DNA of 64,000 bases from CAWDPQ01 sp049642465 (GTDB lineage: Bacteria > Acidobacteriota > Vicinamibacteria > Vicinamibacterales > 2-12-FULL-66-21): positions 28,492-92,491 of the forward strand of contig JBAROV010000168.1 in assembly GCA_049642465.1 (NCBI GenBank). Reading direction: 5' to 3'. The notes beneath the pieces were generated by a model that had not been told where the DNA came from, ran no database searches, and was given only the letters and a program-made list of their open reading frames with translations. How positions within the stretch are numbered: position 1 is the first letter of the stretch; every line of letters begins with the position of its first letter. This document shows positions 26,674 to 35,560 of this stretch, piece after piece. A program made the translations under genes and the position numbers.

Positions 26674-28032
26674 TTAGACAGCCGGGGCAGGCGTCTCAAA
26701 CCGGAGTCGCAGCCGAAACTCGCGGTGCAGCAGAAGAAGGTTCAGGATCATCTGTAGCGTGACCGAGGCGACAGACAGGTACCAGATCCAGCGAAGCGAA
26801 AATCCTGGTTGGTAAGCCAGCCACAGGATCGGGAGTCCGATGAGTGCGAGCCGCAGCACAGACGTGACCAGGGGTGGAATGGTGTTGCCGAGCGCTTGAA
26901 ACATGCTCGATCCGACGAAGATGATTCCCGACGCAATGAAGTTCCACGAAACAATCCGCAAATACTCCTCACCGACCGCCACGACCTGCGGGTCGTTCGA
27001 GAAGAACCGGATCATCGCCGCCGGAGCAATGTGGCAGATAAGGGCGAAGAGCAGCATCACACTCCCGGCGAGCGTCGCGGCGGACACAAACGTCTCACGC
27101 ACTCGCTCGGGATGCCGTGCGCCGAAGTTCTGTCCGGCCACCGGCGCCACCGCAAATCCCAGAGCGACCACCGGCAGGAACCCCGCCTGGACGATTCGCA
27201 TGCCGATCCCGAATCCGGCTTGCGCGGCGGCGCCGAATGGACGGCTGACGACGTAGACAATGACCAAGTAAGCCGCCAGCAGCGCGAACTCTGCGCCGGC
27301 GGGCAATCCGACTTTCAACATCCTTCCCCACAGATGCAGTTGCGGCTTCCAGTCGCGCGTCACGAAGTGAAGAAAATCGCTCGGCTTCAAGAAATACGTC
27401 GACAGCCAGATGATCCCGACCACCACGGCGACAAACGTCGACAGCGCCGCTCCCGCCACGCCAAGAGCCACGCCCGTGACCCAGCCGAAGATTAGAAACG
27501 GCGCGAGGATGATGTTCAGGATCACCGTCGCGCTTTGCACCACCATGCCCGGCTTGAAGTTGCCCGTCCCCCGGAGCGCTGATCCCATGGCAACCATTCC
27601 GAACTGAAGGGCCATGGCCGGAATGAACCAGAGGAGGTAATCTCCAGCCAATGCCGTCGTCTCCGCATCGGCGCTGAGGGTTCGTGCGTATGGAACTCTG
27701 AGGATCATCGCCACGGCCAGGAATACGCCGCCCGAGACGAGGGAGAGCACCTGAGACTGGTTGAACACCAGCAAGGCTTGCTCGTGGTCCTTCCGCCCCA
27801 CTGCGTGCGAAACGAGCGTTGTGGTGCCAACGCCCAGCATCTGGCTCACGGCGAGGACGACGAACGTGAGATTGCCTGCCACGCCAACGGCCGCAACGGC
27901 TTCCTTGCCCAGCCGTCCCACCCAGTAAAGGTCGACCAACACATACAGTGTCTGGAACACCATCGCGACGAGCATGAAGCTCGTGGTCTGAAGCAAGTGG
28001 CGTGTGATGGAACCGGTCGTCAGATCCTTCAT
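26674..28032 (-). CDS. MATE-family multidrug/metabolite efflux pump
   Basis: 452 aa with twelve predicted membrane helices in two similar halves. The N-terminal MKDLTTGSITRHLLQTTSFM, VDLYWVGRLGKEAVAAVG and the second-half GFGIGMRIVQAGFLPVVALGF segments are typical of MatE (PF01554). It exchanges cationic compounds for Na+ or H+. It follows the response regulator and sugar genes on the same strand after a 71-bp gap. Confidence 0.93.
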   Translation of the reverse strand: MKDLTTGSITRHLLQTTSFMLVAMVFQTLYVLVDLYWVGRLGKEAVAAVGVAGNLTFVVLAVSQMLGVGTTTLVSHAVGRKDHEQALLVFNQSQVLSLVSGGVFLAVAMILRVPYARTLSADAETTALAGDYLLWFIPAMALQFGMVAMGSALRGTGNFKPGMVVQSATVILNIILAPFLIFGWVTGVALGVAGAALSTFVAVVVGIIWLSTYFLKPSDFLHFVTRDWKPQLHLWGRMLKVGLPAGAEFALLAAYLVIVYVVSRPFGAAAQAGFGIGMRIVQAGFLPVVALGFAVAPVAGQNFGARHPERVRETFVSAATLAGSVMLLFALICHIAPAAMIRFFSNDPQVVAVGEEYLRIVSWNFIASGIIFVGSSMFQALGNTIPPLVTSVLRLALIGLPILWLAYQPGFSLRWIWYLSVASVTLQMILNLLLLHREFRLRLRFETPAPAV

Positions 28033-28103
28033 GGCGGGGTGCCGCTAATGATAGAGGAGGACCGTTGGGGAGGAAAGCTATGGCGGGGGCCGAACCGCTA
28101 GCG

Positions 28104-28490
28104 TTAGTAAACAGTGCCGCTCTGCTGATTCAGGCACTCCTTCACGGTCGATACGAGCTTTTCCGGATCGATCGGTTTCCGCAGGACGCAGGGCACCTGC
28201 AGGTGATCGAGATTCATGCTGCTGCCGGTGATGATGACGACGGGAATCTGCCGCGTGTGGGCGTGTGCAGCGACTTCCTGATACACGATCAACCCGCTTA
28301 CGGTAGGCAGCGACAGATCGAGCACGAGCACATCCGGAGGCTGGTTGTGGATGCGATAGAGTGCGGCGGCGCCGTCTGAAGCCTCCTCCACCGCAAAGCC
28401 TGAGATCATCAACGCCGTTCGAAGCATCCGTCTCAGATCGTCATCGTCCTCAACGATCAGAACAGTCTTGCGCGCCGCTGATCCAAGCAT
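28104..28490 (-). CDS. CheY-like single-domain response regulator
   Basis: 128 aa receiver only. Acidic pocket EDDDD at 14-18, phosphoacceptor Asp58 in VLVLDLSLP, the Thr in VVIITGSS and Lys in VLRKPIDPEKL complete the active site. No output domain is attached. No sensor kinase is adjacent, so the phosphate donor is unknown. It follows the galactokinase-like gene by 35 bp. Confidence 0.93.
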   Translation of the reverse strand: MLGSAARKTVLIVEDDDDLRRMLRTALMISGFAVEEASDGAAALYRIHNQPPDVLVLDLSLPTVSGLIVYQEVAAHAHTRQIPVVIITGSSMNLDHLQVPCVLRKPIDPEKLVSTVKECLNQQSGTVY

Positions 28491-28525
28491 GGAGGAATCC
28501 TACCCGATTAGGTACTCCGTAAAGC

Positions 28526-29866
28526 TCAGCTGTAGCTGAATTCGACGAGTGAAGGAGCGGGTGACGCAAGGAAAGCGACCGGCCTTCGAGTACCGGAAAA
28601 ATTCCCCACATACGAATTCAGCCAGTCGTCGGCAAACGCCGACGATCGATCGCGAGTCACTAATGCCCAGACGCTCCCGCCAAATCCAGCGCCAAAGCTC
28701 CGCGCGGCAAACGCACCTGCCTCGAGCGCCAGTTGGGTGAGTGCTACTGTTTGCGTCACCTGGTTACCGAGCAGAGTCTCCGCCTCGCGCTGCGAAGCGG
28801 AGGCGAGTTCTCCGAGACCCGTGACGTCTTCGTTTCGAAATGCCAACAGCGCGTGTCTCACACGCGTGTCTTCGTGAACGAAGTGCTGAAGTCGGGAGGA
28901 AAGTGCATCTGGTGGCCAGTCGGAGATCTGCGATCCGTCGATGTGCCTCTGCAACCGCGCCGACGCATCTGGCGCCGAAGAGAGCGCCGCGGCCAGCGAG
29001 TGCGCCGGAGTTTCAAACGCATTCCACAAGTCGAGAAGCGCCGACGCACCGTGAACCAGCCGGTTGTACAGGCCGAGGGCTGCCCCCGTTTTCTCGGCTG
29101 CGACGCCGCTTGAGGCGACCACAACCCGCCAGTCGTCCGGCACTCTCACCGTGCCGATCTCACGCATCGGCACGAAAGCAAAACTCGTCAGCGATCCGGC
29201 GGTGGCGCAGAGCATGGCTGCGTGGTCTTCGCTGCCTCCATGGGTTCCCACGCCATCGTGCCCGCTGAGTGCTCCGAAGCTCCGGCCATTCTCGATACAC
29301 GCGTAATAGCCGGCTTCCTGTAAAGGTCCGGGCACATCGCGACGCCACTCATCCCGGTCGCGTATCCCGGACAGCCGCGTCAGCGTGGAGGCTACGCCAA
29401 CGATGAGCGCGCTTGAACTGCTCATACCTGCGGCCCGCGGTAGGTCGCTCGCGAAGACGATGTCTGCGCCAAGCGGTGCACCCTGGAAGTTGCGGCTGAG
29501 ACGATCGAGGACGACTTCGACATAATGCCGCCACCCGGTGACGCCTCGCATTGGTTCGCCGGTGTCGATAGTCAGCGACTCGCGAGTGGAGGCATCCAGG
29601 ACCCGCAGCTTGCGATCGGTTCGGAGCTTTGCGGCGAAAGCAAATCCGCGAGGCAGGGCCGAGACGAGCGTCTGTCCGCCCGCGTAGTCAGTGTGCGTAC
29701 CGAAGACCTCCAGACGTCCGGGAACCCATGACACGAGATCTGGCGAGTCAGGTGATATTTCGCGAAACGCACCAAGCACCCGATCGAACAGGATTGCCTT
29801 GGCCTGCACCTCGAGCGTGTCGAGTCCGGCGGCGGCGAGCTGTTCCGCGAACCAGGGGCCGTTCAC
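28526..29866 (-). CDS. GHMP sugar kinase, galactokinase-like
   Basis: 446 aa. VPGRLEVFGTHTDYAGG (48-64) is the sugar-binding galactokinase signature and SDLPRAAGMSSSSALIVG (about 140-157) the GHMP ATP loop; GAGFGGSVWAL closes the fold. It would phosphorylate a hexose at C1. The ATG overlaps the stop of the nucleotidyltransferase (ATGA), so kinase and pyrophosphorylase form a salvage pair making a nucleotide-sugar. Galactose is the default guess; arabinose or another sugar is possible. Confidence 0.85.
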   Translation of the reverse strand: MNGPWFAEQLAAAGLDTLEVQAKAILFDRVLGAFREISPDSPDLVSWVPGRLEVFGTHTDYAGGQTLVSALPRGFAFAAKLRTDRKLRVLDASTRESLTIDTGEPMRGVTGWRHYVEVVLDRLSRNFQGAPLGADIVFASDLPRAAGMSSSSALIVGVASTLTRLSGIRDRDEWRRDVPGPLQEAGYYACIENGRSFGALSGHDGVGTHGGSEDHAAMLCATAGSLTSFAFVPMREIGTVRVPDDWRVVVASSGVAAEKTGAALGLYNRLVHGASALLDLWNAFETPAHSLAAALSSAPDASARLQRHIDGSQISDWPPDALSSRLQHFVHEDTRVRHALLAFRNEDVTGLGELASASQREAETLLGNQVTQTVALTQLALEAGAFAARSFGAGFGGSVWALVTRDRSSAFADDWLNSYVGNFSGTRRPVAFLASPAPSLVEFSYS

Positions 29867-30678
29867 GGGTGCGGCGCGATGTGCGAGAGGCGCCGCGAAA
29901 TTTCCGCGGTGTCGGCGCGACGTGACAGATCCAGGACGGGGCCGCTCGAGCGAATGGCTCGAAAGCGCACACCGCGCTCAACCGCGAGCATCACGGCCTG
30001 AGGCAGTTCCAATTCCCCGCGAGAGGAGATGGGGACGTCGCGGCAGGCTTGAAAGATCCGGTGGTCGAAACGCCAGCAGTTCATGCTCAAGAACGCCGCG
30101 TCGCCGGCACGGGCGACGACATCGGGCGGCGGCTTTTCGATGATGTGCGCGAGATATCCGGCCGCATCCACTTCAATGATCGCGAAGGAGTTCACCTGCT
30201 CGTCGCGAATGTTGCTGGATCGGACCAGCTCACCTCGATGGAACGCAGGAAGCGCGGGCTCGTGAATCTCCACGAGCGCCCGCAGCACTTCGGGGGGATA
30301 GAGGTTGTCGGCATTTACCGTGAGGAAGGGGAAACGGCCGCACCACGCCTCCGCGGCGAGCAGCGCGTCCGCCGTTCCGCGCGCTTCACGCTGCACAACG
30401 AATGTCAGGCTGGTGCGGGAAGGTCGAGCGTCCTCGTCGTAGTGCCTGCGGATTGGTTCGTGATCCGGCGCGACGACCAGCGCGACCTCGCGTATACCGG
30501 CATCCGCCAGGGCACTGAGCACGTAATCGAGAAACGGGCGTGACCCGATCGGCATCATCGCTTTCAGCCCCGCATCGGCGGCCCTGCGCTGCGATTCCGT
30601 CAATTCGGCGGCTGGATCATCGACCCGCATGCGGCTGCCGAGCCCTCGTGCGAGCACAACGGCTCGTTCTGTCGCCAT
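29863..30678 (-). CDS. Sugar-1-phosphate nucleotidyltransferase
   Basis: 271 aa. AVVLARGLGSRMR (6-18), KAMMPIGSRPFLDYVLSALA and the Asp in VNADNLY give the NTP-transferase Rossmann motif and metal site. The second motif position reads LARGLGSRM rather than the usual LAGGxGTRL, a conservative variation. It would join a sugar-1-phosphate to an NTP. Coupled to the GHMP kinase downstream. The nucleotide base cannot be told from sequence. Confidence 0.82.
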   Translation of the reverse strand: MATERAVVLARGLGSRMRVDDPAAELTESQRRAADAGLKAMMPIGSRPFLDYVLSALADAGIREVALVVAPDHEPIRRHYDEDARPSRTSLTFVVQREARGTADALLAAEAWCGRFPFLTVNADNLYPPEVLRALVEIHEPALPAFHRGELVRSSNIRDEQVNSFAIIEVDAAGYLAHIIEKPPPDVVARAGDAAFLSMNCWRFDHRIFQACRDVPISSRGELELPQAVMLAVERGVRFRAIRSSGPVLDLSRRADTAEISRRLSHIAPHP

Positions 30679-30713
30679 GGGGTATCTTATAGCCTTCGAA
30701 AGCGAGGAGCACC

Positions 30714-31664
30714 GTGTATACGAGACGTGAACTCGGAAAGCTCGCGCTGGCGGCTCTCCCGGGCCTCAGCGCGTCACCCCGATCTCTCTTCACCTCCGCC
30801 GGCACAGGTCTAGAGAAGCCCAATTCGAAAGTCTCAGGCGTCCAGATCGGATTGAACGCACCGTACAGCTTCGGCAACAACGCGATGAGCGGCGACGAAA
30901 CGCTCGAGCGCTGCGTCACGCTCGGCGTGAGCGCGGTGGAGCTGCGCTCGCAGCCAGTCGAAGCGTTCATGGGCGTGCCGGCTGATCTCGTCAAGGCGAC
31001 GACGGGACGCGGCGCGAGTCAGGGCGCGGATCGGCAGGCGGCACTAGCCGAGCTGCGCAAGTGGCGCGTGGCCGCCCCGATGCAGAAAGTAAAGGAGTTC
31101 CGCAAGAAGTACGAAGACGCTGGCGTCAGCATCGAGATCGTCAAGTTCGATGGCATCTACGCTCGTGCAGACGATGAACTCGATTACTGCTTCGAGCTGG
31201 CGAAGTCGCTCGGCGCGAGAGCGATCTCATGTGAGATTTCCGCGAAGGACACCGAGAGGCTCGGGACGTTTGCCGACAAACACCGGCTGATGGTTGGCTA
31301 CCACGGCCACACTGAAACCGGTCCGGCCCATTGGGAGGCCGCATTCAAGCAGGCGAAGTACAACGGCGCGAACGTTGATATCGGCCACTTCATTGCCGGG
31401 AACAACACGTCCCCGATACCGTTCCTCAAGCAGTACCACGAGCGCGTGACGCACATTCACGTCAAGGACAAGAAACTGAACGATGGCCCGAACACGCCGT
31501 TCGGGCAAGGTGACACGCCCATCAAAGAGGTGCTGCAAGTGATTAGAGACAACAAGTGGCCGATTCAGGCCACGATCGAATTCGAATACCCGGTGCCGGC
31601 CGGCTCGGACCGGATGACCGAAATCGGGAAGTGCGTGCAGTTCTGCCGGGATGCGCTGCGATGA
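30714..31664 (+). CDS. TIM-barrel sugar phosphate isomerase/epimerase, Tat-like export signal
   Basis: 316 aa from a GTG with GAGGAG upstream. The N-terminus TRRELGKLALAALPGLSA has a twin-Arg and hydrophobic core. AP-endonuclease-2/xylose-isomerase-like motifs follow: SIEIVKFDG, LMVGYHGHTE, VDIGHFIAG and VTHIHVKDKK, with the His/Asp/Glu residues that bind the metal. Such enzymes isomerise or epimerise sugars. The stop overlaps the ATG of the creatininase-family gene. Substrate unknown. Confidence 0.88.
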   Translation: MYTRRELGKLALAALPGLSASPRSLFTSAGTGLEKPNSKVSGVQIGLNAPYSFGNNAMSGDETLERCVTLGVSAVELRSQPVEAFMGVPADLVKATTGRGASQGADRQAALAELRKWRVAAPMQKVKEFRKKYEDAGVSIEIVKFDGIYARADDELDYCFELAKSLGARAISCEISAKDTERLGTFADKHRLMVGYHGHTETGPAHWEAAFKQAKYNGANVDIGHFIAGNNTSPIPFLKQYHERVTHIHVKDKKLNDGPNTPFGQGDTPIKEVLQVIRDNKWPIQATIEFEYPVPAGSDRMTEIGKCVQFCRDALR

Positions 31665-32455
31665 AGCCCGCGACCGTTTTCCTCGGTGAGCTGACGAATC
31701 CCGAGGTCGAAGCGTTTCTCAAGAAACACCACACCGTGATCATTCCGACCGGGGCCACCGAGCAGCACGGGCCGCACGCTCCGTTGCTGACCGACGTCCT
31801 CATCCCGCAGGAGGTCGCACGGCGCGCCGCTCCTCGCATCGGCGCCCTTGTCGCACCGCCGATCAACTACGCCCTGTCGTACCCGCACGTCGGGTTCACC
31901 GGCCTGGTGCACATCCGGATCCCCACGTTCATGGCGCTGATCGAAGACTTGTGCGTGTCCTATGCGACGTCGGGGTTCAAGCGGATCATTTTCCTCAACG
32001 GTCACTACGACAACACCTATGCCATCGCCTACGCCTGTGCGAACGCCGCCGACAAGATTGGCAAAGACGTCAAGGCGTTCCCGATCAACTACTGGGATGG
32101 CTTTACCGCCGCGGACTCGGACGAGTTTTTCGGCCTGAAGAACGGCCTCCACGCCAACGCGGCCGAGACGTCGGCCGTGCTCGCGATCAATCCGAACCTG
32201 GTTGACATGGATCGGGCGAACGTGGAATTTCCGCCGTTCCCCAATTACACGGTCGCCAATACCGGTCCGGTGCACACCGCCTTCTTCTTCACCGCCCCGG
32301 GTTCGGTGTACTGGGCCACCAAGTCTGGCACCTGGGGAGATGCGCGGAAGGCCAACGCCGAAATGGGGGAGCGCTACCTCGAGGCCGGGGTGCGTTCGAC
32401 CCTGCTCGTGCTCGAGAATATCGAAAAGACGTTCGCGGCGATGCCACCACGCTGA
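31661..32455 (+). CDS. Creatininase-family metal-dependent amidohydrolase
   Basis: 264 aa from the ATG that overlaps the previous stop (ATGA). Metal ligands of the family are visible: Glu and His in GATEQHGPH, Asp in LLTDVLIP, His in LNGHYDN and Glu in ANAAETSAV. Family members cut cyclic or linear amides such as creatinine, mycofactocin precursor or formylamino-pyrimidines. Coupling to a sugar isomerase gives no clear substrate. Confidence 0.88.
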   Translation: MKPATVFLGELTNPEVEAFLKKHHTVIIPTGATEQHGPHAPLLTDVLIPQEVARRAAPRIGALVAPPINYALSYPHVGFTGLVHIRIPTFMALIEDLCVSYATSGFKRIIFLNGHYDNTYAIAYACANAADKIGKDVKAFPINYWDGFTAADSDEFFGLKNGLHANAAETSAVLAINPNLVDMDRANVEFPPFPNYTVANTGPVHTAFFFTAPGSVYWATKSGTWGDARKANAEMGERYLEAGVRSTLLVLENIEKTFAAMPPR

Positions 32456-32456
32456 A

Positions 32457-32500
32457 AAAAGGGAAAAGGGAAAAGGGAAAAGGGAGAATTTCCCCTTTTT
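32457..32500. repeat. GGGAAAA tandem repeats ending in a terminator-like hairpin
   Basis: The 44 bp between convergent stops hold four GGGAAAA units (32461-32488) followed by AATTTCCCCTTTTT. The purine run can pair with the pyrimidine run (AAAAGGG with CCCCTTTT), giving a hairpin with a T-tract on the plus strand. This probably ends transcription of the 30714-32455 operon. Confidence 0.55.
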
Positions 32501-33281
32501 ACTTGACGGCCGTCACGAATGTCTGCAGTCCCGTCGGATCGACGACGTAGGTGACGTGTTGCCAGGGCCGGCGGCCGATTATTGATCCAATCTCCAACTG
32601 CGAACGGTAGCGCGCTCGCAAATCGATGGCATCGAGGAGTCGCGTTGCGAGCGGATCCGTTGCGCTCGCGCTGGTGTAGAACGTTCCCCCGGGTTCGAGC
32701 GCCTCATACACATTCCCGAACAACTCTTCGACTTCTCGATCGTCGAGAAACTCCGTCAAACCCGTGCTCGAGATGACATGGAAGCGACCGCGTGGATAGT
32801 CGGCGCGTTTCAGCGCGTTGCCCTGGTGAAAGGTCATGGCGCGCAGCGGGCTGCCGGCGGCAAATTCCTGGGCCACACCTAACGCGGCGGGATCGATATC
32901 CATGCCGACATACTCAACGCGATCGAGCAGTATTGGCGCCTCGCGCGTCAAGATGTCGACGGCTTCAACGATATCGCGTGGGATTCCGCAGGGAACGGTC
33001 AGCACGCGAACGGGTCCCTCAGGGGCGCGGGCTCGAATGACCAGAGCGATCGCATCGCGGGCGTGCAGGTAGCGCCGCCGGAATGCGGCGGCGGCCGGCA
33101 TCCACATGAACACCGAATCGAGGCAGTAGCCAACAAGCAATCGACCCGAAGGCTCTCCCTTGTACAGGTGGTCGGCAAAGCGGAAGCTCCCGCCGTTCGC
33201 CATTCCCTCCGAGGCGAGATCGCTCAGCGCGAGAAAGGGGGCGAGCGGAGCGAGATAGCGTCTGGCGTTAGCTGAGGGCAT
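32499..33281 (-). CDS. Class I SAM-dependent methyltransferase, last gene of the aminoacyl-ACP cluster
   Basis: 260 aa from the ATG at 33281, preceded by GGAGAAG and lying inside the end of the diiron gene (14-bp overlap). VRVLTVPCGIPRDIVEA is a degenerate motif I, followed by VEYVGMDIDPAALGVA (acidic end of strand 2), MTFHQGNAL and FHVISSTGLTEFLDD, all in Rossmann order. It should methylate O, N or C of a small molecule. Position at the end of an eight-gene coupled operon suggests late tailoring of the product. Confidence 0.78.
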   Translation of the reverse strand: MPSANARRYLAPLAPFLALSDLASEGMANGGSFRFADHLYKGEPSGRLLVGYCLDSVFMWMPAAAAFRRRYLHARDAIALVIRARAPEGPVRVLTVPCGIPRDIVEAVDILTREAPILLDRVEYVGMDIDPAALGVAQEFAAGSPLRAMTFHQGNALKRADYPRGRFHVISSTGLTEFLDDREVEELFGNVYEALEPGGTFYTSASATDPLATRLLDAIDLRARYRSQLEIGSIIGRRPWQHVTYVVDPTGLQTFVTAVK

Positions 33282-33834
33282 AGGTCTTCTCCAGTTCTTC
33301 ACCGAGACCGGGCACATCCCAGAGCCGGTCACGAAATGGCCGGAGACGCACGGCCACGGTTCGGTCGATCTCCGAATAACGATCGACTAACGGTCGAAGG
33401 TCCGGGTGTTCGTCGAGCCAACCGGCGATCCAACTCAGGTGACGCTGCTCGTCGCGCAACAACGCCTTGAACGTGCGAACCGCGGCTTCAGGAAATGCCC
33501 GGTCCCGGACCTGCTCGGCAAACTCGATATCCACGCGCCGCTCGAAGACGTGCGTCAGGGCCAGCACTTCGCCCAGCCGCTGCGGCATGGCCCCCTCCGC
33601 GGTGTAGAACGACTGATAGCTGCGCAGGATTCGGACGGACGGCAGACCCAGTCGCGCAATCGTCCGCTGCCACAGCCAGGCATGCCGCGCCTCGTCTGCC
33701 GCATGACCGGTCAATTGGCCGATCACGTAAGTATCGTCGGCGACTCGGACCATCCGGCCGAGCAGCAGAGCGCCCTCGAGTTCGCTCTGCCGATACCAGT
33801 TCAGCAACCACGCGAGCGCGCGGCGGTCACGCAT
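33268..33834 (-). CDS. Ferritin-like diiron protein (second of two)
   Basis: 188 aa, all-helical. Two ExxH motifs, DEARH (Glu48, His51) and DEQRH (Glu129, His132), plus carboxylates at Glu18/20 and Glu98/104 supply a four-helix diiron site. This is the pattern of ferritin-like oxidases and N-oxygenases. It starts inside the end of the previous diiron gene (8-bp overlap). An oxygenase, oxidase or partner role toward the carrier-protein-bound substrate is inferred. Confidence 0.75.
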   Translation of the reverse strand: MRDRRALAWLLNWYRQSELEGALLLGRMVRVADDTYVIGQLTGHAADEARHAWLWQRTIARLGLPSVRILRSYQSFYTAEGAMPQRLGEVLALTHVFERRVDIEFAEQVRDRAFPEAAVRTFKALLRDEQRHLSWIAGWLDEHPDLRPLVDRYSEIDRTVAVRLRPFRDRLWDVPGLGEELEKTYALS

Positions 33835-34543
33835 AGGCTTCGCTCCACTCCGCCAACCGGATGGCTCGACCCGTCAACCGCCGAATCTTCTGACTGACCG
33901 AGACAATGGCCGCGAAGTCGTTGCTTTCGGCAATGGGGACCTGCGCGACGACTTCGAGCCCGATGTGGCGAAACGTTCGCGCCGCGTCGTGAACGATCTC
34001 CACCTGCGAAGGATCACGCTGGATCCGTGCCGCGAGCAGGTCGTAGGCAAACTGCGTGTGCCGGAGCTCATCGCGACCGACCAGCTTGAGGATGTGCGCC
34101 AACACCGGCTCGCGGCTGTGCTGCGCGTCTCTCATGAAGTTGAAGGCCGCGAAATGCTCGCTCATCATGTAGCGAGTGAGCAGGTGAGTCGCATCGTGGT
34201 AGCGCAGGCTCGCGTTTCGCCGCCGGACGTCGACGAGTTCTTCGTCTTCGATCGCCCGGTAGCCCACTCGCTCCAGATACTGGTTGAAGACGTGAAAGTG
34301 CTTGTACGACTCGTACAGCTGAACGCTGAAGATCGCGGTTGCCGTCGGATCGTCCCACAGGACTTCGATCGCCCGGGTGGTGAAGAGCGGAAAGAAAGAT
34401 TCGATCAGGGCGGAATCGCGCACCCGATCGAGCAGATCCGGTTGCGTCAACGCCAGGGCAGGATCGATCGCGTCCCAGGCGATGTCGTGGTCGAGGATCC
34501 ACCGCTGCATCTCAGAGGTGGAGAGGTAATCGGCGTAAATCAT
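33827..34543 (-). CDS. Ferritin-like diiron protein, acyl-ACP desaturase/N-oxygenase-like
   Basis: 238 aa. Glu48, Glu78 with His82 in LYESYKHFHVF, Glu129 in MMSEHFAAF and Glu159/His162 in GRDELRHTQF make a complete E...ExxxH...E...ExxH site across helices. Overall length and helices resemble diiron oxygenases acting on carrier-protein or amino substrates. ATGA overlap with the carrier protein gene before it. Whether it hydroxylates, desaturates or N-oxygenates is open. Confidence 0.72.
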   Translation of the reverse strand: MIYADYLSTSEMQRWILDHDIAWDAIDPALALTQPDLLDRVRDSALIESFFPLFTTRAIEVLWDDPTATAIFSVQLYESYKHFHVFNQYLERVGYRAIEDEELVDVRRRNASLRYHDATHLLTRYMMSEHFAAFNFMRDAQHSREPVLAHILKLVGRDELRHTQFAYDLLAARIQRDPSQVEIVHDAARTFRHIGLEVVAQVPIAESNDFAAIVSVSQKIRRLTGRAIRLAEWSEAYA

Positions 34544-34815
34544 GAGCGTGCTCCCGGCCTGGCGTTGCGGGCGACCACATCTGCCAGATCACCGACGGTG
34601 CGAAACGACTGGAACTCTCCCTCTCCGAGCCTGACGTGAAACTCGTCGTCGATCAGGCACAGCAACTCGACCGTGTCCAGACTATCGATGGGAAGGTCGG
34701 TCAGGAGCGTGTCTGGCTGCGCCCTACCCATGGGCCCAGGAAGACGCCGCCGCAATCGCTCCAGCACTTCCGGCCCTGTCAGGTGTTCAGGCTGGCGTCG
34801 AAGCGTGAACGTCAT
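34540..34815 (-). CDS. Acyl/aminoacyl carrier protein (second)
   Basis: 91 aa. TDLPIDSLDTVELLCLIDDEF contains the DSL motif with Ser45 as phosphopantetheine site, followed by the usual acidic helix II. The N-terminal 20 residues are basic (FTLRRQPEHL). GAGGAG lies 8 nt before the ATG. It overlaps the ligase gene by 29 bp and the diiron gene by 4 bp, so it is the likely tether for the substrate of both. Confidence 0.88.
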   Translation of the reverse strand: MTFTLRRQPEHLTGPEVLERLRRRLPGPMGRAQPDTLLTDLPIDSLDTVELLCLIDDEFHVRLGEGEFQSFRTVGDLADVVARNARPGARS

Positions 34816-35560
34816 GAGAGTCGCTCCTCTTCAGGCTACTAGTCAGGCACGCCTGCCATCGATCGAGTCCGATGGCGACGCACGCCGTATGCACCAGTTC
34901 ACCGTCTGCGCCATGGCGAATGTCGAACCGCTCGCCAAAGAAGGTCCCGTGCCGGTTGACGCTCGCCAATGCAAGACCGTCTGCGCCGCCGCTGCGGTAT
35001 TCCTCCTTGACGCCGAGGATCCGCTGCATCAACGCCTTGCCTTCTCCGGACGGCAGAAAGAACGGGTCTTCAGCCGGATGCCATCCACCCTCGAGGCCGA
35101 TCCGCTTCGCGAGTGCGGTGACGCGATCGGACGCGATGCGCGACTGCAGATCCACCCACTCGGACGCTCCGAGGAAGACGATTTCCCGCATTTCGAATTC
35201 CACTTGACGAATGCCGAAGGACGTCTCCTGTTCGCCCCGGAAGCAGAGGCCCCTTGCCGTCAGGGTTACCGGATCGCTGAAGACCCTGCCCGCGAACTGT
35301 TCGTACGCGTGATAGCAGACCGCCGGCGAAAGGCACCACGGCATCTCTTCACCGAGTCGCGTGGTGGACAGCAGCAGATGCGGGAACGATTCCATGTAAC
35401 CCGCACGTTCCAGGGTCGTGCGGCTGATGAGCGCCGGATAGTGCATGCCGCGCGCACCAACAGCGTGGGCGATCCACTCGATCTCTGCATCGATCGCGTC
35501 GAAGGCCGTCTGCTGCACGTCCGTTCGAACTTCACGAGACCACTTGTTCGCTGCTGTCAT
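34787..35560 (-). CDS. SerRS-like amino acid:[carrier protein] ligase
   Basis: 257 aa, only the class II aminoacyl-tRNA synthetase core, without a tRNA-binding domain. Motif 2-like LCFRGEQETS (105-114), GIRQVEFEMREIVFLG, and a motif 3-like HTACVAIGLDRW (224-235). Cys76, Glu121 and Cys227 are spaced like the zinc ligands of atypical SerRS and of the known aa:CP ligases. These activate Gly, Ala or related amino acids and load them on a carrier protein. Two carrier protein genes flank it directly, each overlapping by 29 bp. Amino acid choice cannot be predicted. Confidence 0.85.
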   Translation of the reverse strand: MTAANKWSREVRTDVQQTAFDAIDAEIEWIAHAVGARGMHYPALISRTTLERAGYMESFPHLLLSTTRLGEEMPWCLSPAVCYHAYEQFAGRVFSDPVTLTARGLCFRGEQETSFGIRQVEFEMREIVFLGASEWVDLQSRIASDRVTALAKRIGLEGGWHPAEDPFFLPSGEGKALMQRILGVKEEYRSGGADGLALASVNRHGTFFGERFDIRHGADGELVHTACVAIGLDRWQACLTSSLKRSDSHDVHASTPA

